A DNA stretch of 11,859 nt. It comes from Candidatus Acetothermia bacterium. Lineage in GTDB: Bacteria; Bipolaricaulota; Bipolaricaulia; UBA7950. This document shows positions 1-6,335 of this stretch, piece by piece (within the stretch, counting starts at the first letter, position 1; every line of letters starts with the position of its first letter). Location of the stretch: positions 1-11,859 of the forward strand of contig DOHL01000068.1 of assembly GCA_003535305.1 (NCBI GenBank). Reading direction: 5' to 3'. The notes below the pieces were generated by a model that was given only the letters and a program-made list of their open reading frames with translations, made no database searches and was not told where the DNA came from. Made by a program: the position numbers and the translations under genes.

Positions 1-56
1 GACTCATGACTCCGGACTCTCGACTCATGACTCCGGCCTCCTGGCCCCTGACTCCT
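1..56. repeat. Heptamer-phased short tandem repeat (unit GACTCNN)
   Basis: The pentamer GACTC recurs at exact 7-bp steps, starting at 1, 8, 15, 22 and 29; degenerate copies start at 36 (GCCTC) and 43 (GGCCC), and a clean copy returns at 50. The two variable bases differ between units (AT, CG, TC, AT, CG, CT, CT, CT), and the first two heptads repeat as a 14-bp block at 1-14 and 22-35. The array probably extends beyond the left edge of the window. It resembles the short heptanucleotide repeats (STRR) known from some bacterial genomes; the function is unknown. It ends about 150 bp before the thpR start. Confidence 0.8.
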
Positions 57-203
57 CTCTACTATTGCCAATCTTTGGGAGAACAGGGACGTCCTCCCCT
101 ACGCACATCACTACGGCCTCTTGGCCGGCACTCCAGCAATAATCCGTGTGTGTCAGCACCTCGCAATGAAGGTCTTTGTGATATAATTGCTGGGGTGATT
201 AGA
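57..203. other. Intergenic leader upstream of thpR
   Basis: The frame of thpR stays open through here and through the repeat, but the translated sequence looks non-coding and matches nothing in the phosphodiesterase family. The stretch holds a small perfect hairpin at 114-127 (CGGCC, loop TCTT, GGCCG) with no T-run after it, so it is not a clear terminator. The ribosome-binding site of thpR (GGGGTGA, 193-199) closes the region. No convincing promoter was identified. Confidence 0.45.
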
Positions 204-761
204 GTGCGCTTGTTCTTCTCTCTTACGATCGATGCCAAAACACGGAAGATACTCGCTGCGCTATCCTGGCGCATGCAACAGAAGATCACTGCACGGGCAG
301 CTTGGGTCAAAGAGGAGAATCTGCACATTACGACAAAATTTCTCGGTGAAGTGGATTCAACGACTATCGATGATCTGTCAGTGATCAGCCGGCGGGTAAC
401 AGAGCGGATAGCGCCATTTATCCTGACCATAGATCGCATCGATGCATTCCCCTCTCTTGCTACGCCGCGTGTGATCTGGGTCGGCGGGAAGGGACCGCCG
501 CAGTTCATCGAATTGGTCGACCGCTTAGAGCGTGAACTGGAGAGACTCGGCTTTCCCGCTGAGCAGCGACGACCGATCCCCCATATTACAATGGCTCGGA
601 TCAAAGGAAGGAGAGAGCAGGACATAGAAGAGAAGATTCGTGCTATTTCCTTGCCTGATGCACTACAAGTCGAAGTCAGCCAATTGACGCTGAACAAGAG
701 TCGGTTGACTTCTAAGGGACCGATCTATACTCCCCTGCTGGAACTACCGTTGACAGGGTAG
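204..761 (+). CDS. thpR: RNA 2',3'-cyclic phosphodiesterase (2'-5' RNA ligase family)
   Basis: This is a member of the 2H phosphoesterase superfamily, which hydrolyses RNA 2',3'-cyclic phosphate ends to 2'-phosphates; homologues were first described as 2'-5' RNA ligases acting on tRNA halves. Both diagnostic H-x-T motifs are present: HIT at residues 41-43 (in HITTKFLGE) and HIT at 127-129 (in PHITMARIK). The N-terminus RLFFSLTID matches the usual family beginning (R-x-F-h-A/S-h-x-h). I start at GTG 204, which gives 185 residues, the normal family length, and sits about 5 nt after GGGGTGA. The longer reading to ATG 6 would add 66 residues translated from tandem repeat DNA. The gene stands alone, convergent with metK, with 23 nt between the stops. 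The cellular role in bacteria is poorly defined. Confidence 0.92.
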   Translation: MRLFFSLTIDAKTRKILAALSWRMQQKITARAAWVKEENLHITTKFLGEVDSTTIDDLSVISRRVTERIAPFILTIDRIDAFPSLATPRVIWVGGKGPPQFIELVDRLERELERLGFPAEQRRPIPHITMARIKGRREQDIEEKIRAISLPDALQVEVSQLTLNKSRLTSKGPIYTPLLELPLTG

Positions 762-772
762 ACCCTTTTTTT
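755..772 (+). terminator. Weak terminator-like hairpin at the end of thpR
   Basis: A 4-bp stem (AGGG/CCCT, loop TAGA that contains the thpR stop) is followed directly by a run of seven T on the + strand. The stem is short, so this is only a possible intrinsic terminator. It lies between the convergent stops of thpR and metK, where termination is expected. Confidence 0.3.
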
Positions 773-784
773 GTCGGCGAAATT

Positions 785-1966
785 CTATTTGCCGGCAGCT
801 CTGTGTAGATCTTCCACCATATCGGTCTGCTCCCACGTTGGATCCAGTTCAATGCGACCGAAGTGGCCGTATGCAGAGAACGGTGTGTAGATGGGCTGGA
901 GCAGATCCAATCGCTCAAGGATCGCAGCCGGACGAAAATCGAACAGATCGATGATTATCCGGCGCAGCGCATCATCGCCGATTTTACCGGTTCCATACGT
1001 ATGAATATTTATTGCGAGCGGGGTCGCTTTGCCGATAGCGTAAGCTATTTGCACCTCTACAGCACGGGCGAGGCCGGCGGCAACGATGTTTTTGGCGACA
1101 TAGCGGGAAAAGTATGAACCGGACCGGTCGACTTTGGTCGGATCTTTACCGGAGAAAGCTCCTCCACCATGCGAGCCGTAGCCACCATAGGTGTCGACGA
1201 TAATCTTTCTCCCTGTCATTCCTGTGTCGGCAACCGGTCCTCCGATGACAAAACGACCTGATGAGTTGATCAGGATCTCGGTACTGTCATCTATCCACTC
1301 TTGGAGCGTGGGATGGATGACCTCTTGCAGTACATCCTGTTCTATCCGCTCGCTCTCTACATCTGGATCGTGCTGCGCCGCGACAAGCACCGTCTTCACT
1401 TTTATCGGTCGGTCCTCTTCATAGAGCACAGTTACTTGCGATTTTCCGTCCGGCCGCAGATAAGATAATGTACCGTCTTTGCGCACTGCGGCCAGTCGTT
1501 TCGTCAACCGATGCGCAAGTACGATCGGCAGTGGCATCAACTCCTTAGTTTCAACAGAGGCATAGCCGTACATTATCCCTTGGTCCCCTGCCCCTAATTG
1601 CGTGTAATCATTACGTGTCTCTCCGTTACGTTCCTCTTTGGAACGGTCGACGGCAGCGGCGATATCAGCGGATTGCTCCTGAATCGCCGACAGGATCGCA
1701 CAGTCCAGATGATGGAATCCATACTGCGAGTTGGTATAACCGACATCAGCGATCACCCGGCGGGCGATTTGTCCGATGTCGACATACGTTTTAGTGGTGA
1801 TCTCCCCCCCGATCAACACCAATCCAGTGGTGACGAGGGTTTCACAAGCGGCGCGTGCTTTTCGGTCAGCAGTTAACAATGCATCGAGAATAGCGTCTGA
1901 GATGCGATCCGCCACCTTGTCGGGATGACCTTCAGTTACTGATTCTGATGTGATTAATGTTGTTAT
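785..1966 (-). CDS. metK: S-adenosylmethionine synthetase (methionine adenosyltransferase)
   Basis: MetK makes S-adenosylmethionine from methionine and ATP in the cytoplasm, supplying methyl groups for the whole cell. All family landmarks are present (numbered from the ATA start): TSESVTEGHPDK at 6-17 with the catalytic His14, GAGDQG at 125-130, GGGAFSGKDPTKVDRSGSY at 267-285 (phosphate-binding loop), and DPTWE near the C-terminus. From ATA 1966 the protein is 393 residues, the usual bacterial length. The start is odd. The only standard start upstream in frame is TTG 2008, which adds 14 residues not typical of the family and has no ribosome-binding site. A strong AAGGAGG lies inside that extension, 8 nt before an ATA codon, exactly where MetK proteins normally begin. 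I therefore prefer ATA, though TTG 2008 cannot be excluded and would be the choice of standard gene callers. This is the bacterial MetK type, not the divergent archaeal one. Confidence 0.96.
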   Translation of the reverse strand: MTTLITSESVTEGHPDKVADRISDAILDALLTADRKARAACETLVTTGLVLIGGEITTKTYVDIGQIARRVIADVGYTNSQYGFHHLDCAILSAIQEQSADIAAAVDRSKEERNGETRNDYTQLGAGDQGIMYGYASVETKELMPLPIVLAHRLTKRLAAVRKDGTLSYLRPDGKSQVTVLYEEDRPIKVKTVLVAAQHDPDVESERIEQDVLQEVIHPTLQEWIDDSTEILINSSGRFVIGGPVADTGMTGRKIIVDTYGGYGSHGGGAFSGKDPTKVDRSGSYFSRYVAKNIVAAGLARAVEVQIAYAIGKATPLAINIHTYGTGKIGDDALRRIIIDLFDFRPAAILERLDLLQPIYTPFSAYGHFGRIELDPTWEQTDMVEDLHRAAGK

Positions 1967-1974
1967 GGTCCTGC

Positions 1975-1981
1975 CCTCCTT
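1975..1981 (-). promoter_or_regulatory. Shine-Dalgarno site that decides the metK start
   Basis: The minus strand reads AAGGAGG here, a full match to the anti-Shine-Dalgarno complement. It is followed after 8 nt by ATA at 1966-1964 and then MetK family sequence. No ATG, GTG or TTG in the metK frame lies at a usable distance downstream, so the site points to a non-standard ATA start or to a mutated or misread ATG. Confidence 0.7.
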
Positions 1982-2017
1982 CTGACTGCAAACGGTGATC
2001 GAATCCAATAAGTAAGT

Positions 2018-2046
2018 ATCTTATCCCTAAATTGGGCAGAAGGCAA
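2018..2046 (-). promoter_or_regulatory. Putative metK promoter
   Basis: On the minus strand TTGCCT (2046-2041) and TAAGAT (2023-2018) are separated by exactly 17 bp; each matches 4 of 6 consensus positions of the bacterial -35 and -10 hexamers. Transcription would begin near 2011. That leaves a leader of about 45 nt before ATA 1966, but almost no leader before TTG 2008, which supports the downstream start. Confidence 0.4.
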
Positions 2047-2054
2047 GGGAAAGA

Positions 2055-2124
2055 AAGTTCTAAGTTCCAAGTTTTGGGTGATGGGTTAAGAAAGAAGTAA
2101 AAAGGTGATGGGTGATGGGTTAAG
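2055..2124. repeat. Second heptamer-phased tandem array (AAGTTYN then GGTGATG-like units)
   Basis: Ten consecutive 7-bp blocks start at 2055 and step by 7. The first three (2055, 2062, 2069) share AAGTT; those at 2076 and 2083 share GGGT; two purine-rich blocks follow; GGTGATG then occurs twice in tandem at 2104 and 2111, followed by GGTTAAG at 2118. Seen another way, an 18-bp direct repeat (GGGTGATGGGTTAAGAAA) occurs at 2076-2093 and 2110-2127, 34 bp apart. The phasing equals that of the array at the left end of the window, but the unit is unrelated. It lies just upstream of the proposed metK promoter. Confidence 0.65.
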
Positions 2125-2146
2125 AAAAAAAGCAGAAAGAAAGTCA

Positions 2147-2174
2147 GTAGGGGCGTATTGCAATACGCCCCTAC
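2147..2174. repeat. Perfect 28-bp palindrome
   Basis: Fourteen bases, GTAGGGGCGTATTG, are followed immediately by their exact reverse complement with no spacer. A palindrome of this length does not arise by chance in a short spacer. Elements beginning GTAGGGGCG recur as interspersed palindromes in several bacterial groups (recollection, not searched). No T-run follows, so a terminator is unlikely; a small mobile or REP-like repeat is the better reading. Confidence 0.85.
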
Positions 2175-2210
2175 AAGTTTCATGTTTATTTTGCGTGGAG
2201 CAATTTGGGC

Positions 2211-2315
2211 GTAAAAGGGACAGGTTCATTTTTCTGATTGTTTTACTGGTCAAAAAAAATAAATCGGGAATTGTTCCCTATTGTTTCAGTAGAAAAATGA
2301 ACCTGTCCCTCTTAC
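2211..2315. repeat. Inverted-repeat element with 19-bp perfect arms (REP/MITE-like)
   Basis: GGGACAGGTTCATTTTTCT at 2217-2235 is repeated exactly in reverse complement at 2291-2309, with about 55 bp between. Similarity continues outward with one mismatch (GTAAAAGGG against GTAAGAGGG). The arms resemble the 'GGGACAGGTTCATTTTT' palindromic repeats I associate with REP elements mobilised by IS200-like (TnpA-REP) tyrosine transposases. No transposase gene is in this window, so it would be a non-autonomous copy. Confidence 0.75.
2252..2278 (-). terminator. Terminator-like hairpin for the smc-scpA-scpB operon
   Basis: On the minus strand GGGAA, loop CAA, TTCCC (2278-2266) is followed by GATTTA and eight T (2259-2252). 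A 5-bp stem with a long T-run fits an intrinsic terminator about 50 nt past the scpB stop. It lies inside the loop of the inverted-repeat element, so the element may have supplied it. Confidence 0.45.
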
Positions 2316-2324
2316 TCCGCGCTT

Positions 2325-2846
2325 TTACTCCTTTTCCATCTCGCTGAATTGTAACTCATTTATATTCTGTAAACCAAAGTAGCGGAGAAATTCTTCTGTG
2401 ACATGGAGCATCAATGTCCGGCCATGTTTTTCGGCGCGAATAAGATTTCGGTTGAGTAATTGCTCCACATGTTTATAGCACTTATTTCCGCGTGCTCTTA
2501 CTATCTCAGACTGGGTGATGGGGCTATTGCAGGCGATCATTGCCAGTGTACGGAGAACAGGACGTGATATATCTTGATAGGGAGCTAAATAGGCGACTGC
2601 ATCGAGATATTCTTCTTTTACTTGCAAGAAGTAGCTCTTTTCGATCTGTTGCAGCTCGATTCCTCTCTCTGCAGCGCTGAGCTCATCAGCAAGGTCAGAG
2701 AGAAGCTCTTCCACATATTGGTATCGGTGTGATTTTGCTCCGATGATTTTGGCCAGTTCTTTTCGTTGCAAAGGTTTGGCCGCAAGGAATAGCGCCGCTT
2801 CTAACAGAGATTTATCGCGCTTTCGCCCTGTTTTTATCATTTTCAC
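2325..2846 (-). CDS. scpB: Segregation and condensation protein B
   Basis: ScpB is the small winged-helix (kite) subunit of the SMC condensin; a ScpB dimer binds the middle of the ScpA kleisin in the cytoplasm. The 173-residue protein shows two winged-helix parts. The first (about 12-85) starts with LLEAALFLAAKPLQRKEL. The second (about 93-160) contains LRTLAMIACNSPITQSEI and RGNKCYKHVEQLLNRNLI, and ends near FLRYFGL. These match the ScpB family, and RGNKxYxHV is the form I recall from archaeal members. The start at GTG 2846 follows GAGG by 6 nt; ATG 2840 is an alternative two codons later. It overlaps the end of scpA by 35 nt, so translation is probably coupled. It is the last gene of the smc operon. 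Confidence 0.92.
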   Translation of the reverse strand: MKMIKTGRKRDKSLLEAALFLAAKPLQRKELAKIIGAKSHRYQYVEELLSDLADELSAAERGIELQQIEKSYFLQVKEEYLDAVAYLAPYQDISRPVLRTLAMIACNSPITQSEIVRARGNKCYKHVEQLLNRNLIRAEKHGRTLMLHVTEEFLRYFGLQNINELQFSEMEKE

Positions 2847-3564
2847 TTAATTCCTCGTCTTTTATGACGGGAATTGTAATCAGAATATCACTGAAAAACT
2901 CTTCTTGCTCGCATCTGATCAACCCCGCGGTATCAAGATGGAGCACCTCCAGAAACCGCTCGACACGTTCTGCTTTATCACCTCGATCAAGAAGACGAAA
3001 GAAGCTCAGAATACGCCTTGCAGAAAGAAATTCCTTGATTCTGGTAAATAAAGAGTTTATCCGTTCATAAACATTTTCGCCTGCTAATTCATAGTCGGCA
3101 AAAGGATCATCATCGACCTGTTCGCTCAACCGTGTCGACCTGCGGCGGCTGACTGTTATTGCATCGACGAATGCTCGCTTGAGATCTGTCACACTGACCT
3201 GTCGATGAGGCCGCCGCCGCACAGGCATCATAAATTGCTCCGGTGCAATTGGCGGCTCCCAATCGTCCTCTTCTCCTACTGCTCCTTCCACCTCTTCCAG
3301 AAGCTTGTCACGATCAACTTTGTATGCTATATCAAGAGCTTCCGCTTTGATACGCAGCAGTACCGAACAGGTCACTACCATTCGTCCCGGAATCTCAAAA
3401 TCAAATTCACGTAGGCTTCTGACATATATGCGATAACGTTCCGCTAATTCACTGATATCGATATTCCATGGATCCATGCCCTCAGTCAGTGAGAATAGAG
3501 TTTGCTTCCATTCCGTCTCTGCCAATTCAGCAATAGATATACCAGATATCTTCTGTTCTTTCAT
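2812..3564 (-). CDS. scpA: Segregation and condensation protein A (kleisin)
   Basis: ScpA is the kleisin that closes the SMC ring, its N-terminus binding the SMC neck and its C-terminal winged helix the opposite SMC head. The 250-residue length is normal. MDPWNIDI at 30-37 and IPGRMVVTCSVLLRIKAEAL at 58-77 are the conserved N-terminal kleisin parts; a charged linker (about 80-165) leads to the C-terminal winged-helix segment from about 170 (ARRILSFFRLL, then VERFLEVLHLD). The MDPW form of the first motif looks archaeal-like. It is 67 nt downstream of smc and overlaps scpB. The ATG at 3564 has only a poor ribosome-binding site, so expression may lean on transcription from smc. Confidence 0.93.
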   Translation of the reverse strand: MKEQKISGISIAELAETEWKQTLFSLTEGMDPWNIDISELAERYRIYVRSLREFDFEIPGRMVVTCSVLLRIKAEALDIAYKVDRDKLLEEVEGAVGEEDDWEPPIAPEQFMMPVRRRPHRQVSVTDLKRAFVDAITVSRRRSTRLSEQVDDDPFADYELAGENVYERINSLFTRIKEFLSARRILSFFRLLDRGDKAERVERFLEVLHLDTAGLIRCEQEEFFSDILITIPVIKDEELSENDKNRAKAR

Positions 3565-3631
3565 ATCAGGGTTCTAATTTCATTTATCGATCAGTTGTGC
3601 CTCTATATTACTCTTTCCCGGGTGTGCGTTG

Positions 3632-6157
3632 TTAAAGCTCAAGCGACAGCACTTTGGAAATTCCTTTTCTCATTGTAACTCCATATGCCCGATTGGCATG
3701 ACGAATCATTTCCTCATTATGGGATACAACGATCACCTGGCAGTGGTCCCCGTATCCCTGCAGTAACTTTGCCAGTTTGTTGGAGTTGGTCTTATCGAGG
3801 GTGGCATCGATCTCGTCGAGGATGAGCAGCGGTCCATCAAGATACTCCTGCAATGCAAAGATGAACGCCGCCGCAGTCAGCGTCTGCTCTCCTCCGGATA
3901 GAGAATCGATCAGATGGGGTTCTTTGTCAGGCGGATGGGCTTTGATCATTAAGCCGGAGTCGATATTCTCCGGTTCTTCCAGTTCCAATGAGGCGCGTCC
4001 TCCCTGGAAAAGTTGTTGAAAAATTCGCTCGAAATAAGTAGTGACTTTGTCTAAAGCAGCTAAGAATCGCGCTTTTTTCCGCGCTTCGATTTGACCGATC
4101 AATAATTCGATTTCATGTTTTTCTTTCTCTAACGTATCGATACGGGCGCAAAAGAGATCATATTCTTCTTTATAGCGATCATACTCTTCAATGGCGCGCA
4201 TATTGATCGGTTCAAGCTGCAGGATTCGGCGCTCTGTCTCGTTAAGACGGCGTTGCAAATTATCGAGAGAACCTTCGATATAACCGGATTCACAACGCTT
4301 TTCCGGGCCAAAAGCCTCTAATTCCGCTTGTGCTTCAGCCTCTTGCCGCTGGTAGCGTGTGCGGCTCCGCCGCAAGTTTTCCATCTCCTGGTACGCGTGC
4401 CGCCGCCGTTCACGCATTCGTTGCAGCTCTTCCCCTTTCTCTCCTACAACACCTTTCAGTTGAGTTGTCGACTGTTGCTGTGATTCAAACTGACTCTCTT
4501 TTTCAGAGAGGACCAGCGCCAGTCGTTCGATCTCTTGTTGCAGTTTATCTATTTTCTTGTTCAGACGCAATATCTCTTGCCGCTTCTTTACTGTATCAAA
4601 ACCAGAAGCAGTAGCGGCAGGTGATTGTCCGCTCTTTGCAGTGGCTTTGCGCCAGGGTGATCCACCGCTCATTGCCCCGCCTTTGCTGAGTAAATCACCT
4701 TCTAAAGTCACTACACGCACGCCATCGACATCACGTACTGCCTGCAGGTCTTCAGCAATGATTGTATCATAGAGCACATATTCGAATGCACGGCGATACT
4801 TGGAGTCGAATTCGACTAAATTGATCGCATAATCGATTATCCGCGGCAGTTTGAGGGCTTCTGCCGAAGCGAGACTTTTCCGTGTAACGGCAAGCCGATG
4901 CAGCGGTAAAATCGTCACACGGCCCAATTGATTACGTTTTAAATACTCGATGCAGTCGATAGCGGTCTCGCGTGAATCTACGACCAAATCGTTTATATGG
5001 CTGCCTAATGCCTTTTCGATTGCCTGTTCAAATCCAGATCGCGGAGTCATCAGCGAAGATATCGTTCCGTATACTCCTCCGCTTTTACGTGACAGTAATG
5101 CTTCCGCTGCTCTGCTCTTCCGCGTGGAAATGGAGCCAACGGTTTGTGACGCACGCAGACGTTCAATCTCATCGATCGCCTCTTGTAAACTCTTTATCTG
5201 TTGGCGATTGAAATTGATCTCTCCTTGTTTACGTAGAAGTTCCGATCGTACTTTTTCTACTTCTTTGATCAATGAGATGTTGCGGTCGTCTTCCAGGTTT
5301 TCGTGCAGTCCTTCTAATTCCCATTCCTTGTTTTCGATTGTCAGGTCGAGATCAGTAACCTCTTTTTCCAGCCCGTCGATCTGATCCGATATAGGCGTCA
5401 GTCGAGCGCGCGCAGCTTCAAGCTTCTGCAAGAGTTTTTGTCGTTGTAGATGGAGGATAGATGCTTTTAGCCGTGCTTTTTCATCGGTATGTCGTTGGTG
5501 CTTGAGAGCGGTATTTCGCTCTCCTTCCAGCGCCAGCAGCCGGCGGCGGCGTTCAGCCAGGATTATGCGATCGGTGACGAGTCTTCTCTTTACATCCTTT
5601 AGTTCAGTGATTGCCTGTCGCTTCTTTGCGTCATAAGCACTGATGCCGCAGATTTCGTCAATGATTTCTCGCCGTCGTTGTGGGCTCTTCTCGATTACTT
5701 GTGTGATATGACCTTGTGCAATCAATTGATGGCCGTCAGGATCGATCTTTGCCTTCTCCAATATGCGATCGACCAGCTCGCGCGGGCAATTCTTATCCAT
5801 GAACCGGTAGGATGCGTAACCCTTAGCTACTCGCCGGCCCAGAGAAATCTCCCGCAACTGATCATCCTCAGGAAAGAACGGCGCGAATACACCGTCGCTG
5901 TTGTCGAGATAGAGAGTTACTTCTGCCATTGAAGAGGGCGAGTGGCGCTCACCGCCATTGAAGATCAGTTGTTCTAACCTCTCTGCGCGCAGAGATGACG
6001 AGCGGCGTCCCATAACGAAACAGATTGCGTCGAACAGATTCGACTTCCCCGATCCGTTTTCGCCGATGATTGCGGTGAGTCCGGCGAAGAAAGGGATCAC
6101 TGTCTTGCGTTGAAACGACTTAAACCCACTGATCTCTATTCTGTTGATCTTTGTCAT
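3632..6157 (-). CDS. smc: Chromosome segregation ATPase SMC, short-armed
   Basis: SMC is the ATPase of condensin and dimerises through its hinge to organise chromosomal DNA. Landmarks: Walker A GENGSGKS at 32-39, Q-loop region LIAQGHI at 145-151, hinge about 360-500 (GVYGTISSLM through GDLLSKGGAMSGG), the pre-head motif LEPINMRAIEEYDRYKEEYD at 648-667, signature LSGGEQ at 753-758, Walker B LLILDE at 777-782 followed by IDATLD, and the switch His in VVSHNEE. Head and hinge domains are complete. At 841 residues it is far below the usual 1150-1200, because each coiled-coil arm is only about 170-190 residues. Both arms are shortened by a similar amount, so they can still pair, which argues against a simple assembly deletion. 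NMRAIEEYD is the archaeal-like form. It is the first gene of smc-scpA-scpB; the ribosome-binding site before ATG 6157 is weak. Confidence 0.96.
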   Translation of the reverse strand: MTKINRIEISGFKSFQRKTVIPFFAGLTAIIGENGSGKSNLFDAICFVMGRRSSSLRAERLEQLIFNGGERHSPSSMAEVTLYLDNSDGVFAPFFPEDDQLREISLGRRVAKGYASYRFMDKNCPRELVDRILEKAKIDPDGHQLIAQGHITQVIEKSPQRRREIIDEICGISAYDAKKRQAITELKDVKRRLVTDRIILAERRRRLLALEGERNTALKHQRHTDEKARLKASILHLQRQKLLQKLEAARARLTPISDQIDGLEKEVTDLDLTIENKEWELEGLHENLEDDRNISLIKEVEKVRSELLRKQGEINFNRQQIKSLQEAIDEIERLRASQTVGSISTRKSRAAEALLSRKSGGVYGTISSLMTPRSGFEQAIEKALGSHINDLVVDSRETAIDCIEYLKRNQLGRVTILPLHRLAVTRKSLASAEALKLPRIIDYAINLVEFDSKYRRAFEYVLYDTIIAEDLQAVRDVDGVRVVTLEGDLLSKGGAMSGGSPWRKATAKSGQSPAATASGFDTVKKRQEILRLNKKIDKLQQEIERLALVLSEKESQFESQQQSTTQLKGVVGEKGEELQRMRERRRHAYQEMENLRRSRTRYQRQEAEAQAELEAFGPEKRCESGYIEGSLDNLQRRLNETERRILQLEPINMRAIEEYDRYKEEYDLFCARIDTLEKEKHEIELLIGQIEARKKARFLAALDKVTTYFERIFQQLFQGGRASLELEEPENIDSGLMIKAHPPDKEPHLIDSLSGGEQTLTAAAFIFALQEYLDGPLLILDEIDATLDKTNSNKLAKLLQGYGDHCQVIVVSHNEEMIRHANRAYGVTMRKGISKVLSLEL

Positions 6158-6335
6158 CGGTTACCGCTATTTATCATCGAACCGGCTCAGTTGGATGTTT
6201 TAGAATATGGGGCGGGTAAATTCTGTTGGAATAACGTACATGTATCAGAGAGCAGCAGCTTGGTTCTGAGGTGAAATTCTCTTCTCATTATTTTGTCGAT
6301 CATCCCCGCGCTTGCTCTATCATTGGTCAAACTGA
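6158..6335. other. Spacer upstream of smc
   Basis: The 178 nt between the stop of the exported-protein gene and smc contain no open frame with coding character. A poor promoter candidate for smc is TTCCAA/TATTCT on the minus strand, near 6230-6201, with 18-bp spacing. I see no repeat or terminator. Confidence 0.3.

Noticed and set aside
6..203. N-terminal extension of thpR back to ATG 6
   Set aside because: It would translate heptamer repeat DNA, has no family match, and GTG 204 has a ribosome-binding site and gives the normal length.
62..697. 211-residue open frame antisense to thpR
   Set aside because: Complete overlap with a gene that has both catalytic motifs; the translation is Ser/Arg-rich with no recognisable domain.
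1967..2060. SAM riboswitch upstream of metK
   Set aside because: The predicted leader is only about 45 nt and shows no multi-helix junction or terminator expected for a SAM riboswitch.
2055..2127. CRISPR array
   Set aside because: The repeat is an 18-bp direct pair 34 bp apart within a heptamer array; there are no regular unique spacers and no cas genes.
4950..5384. 144-residue open frame antisense to smc
   Set aside because: A Ser-rich shadow of the SMC hinge and coil region, without ribosome-binding site or known motif.
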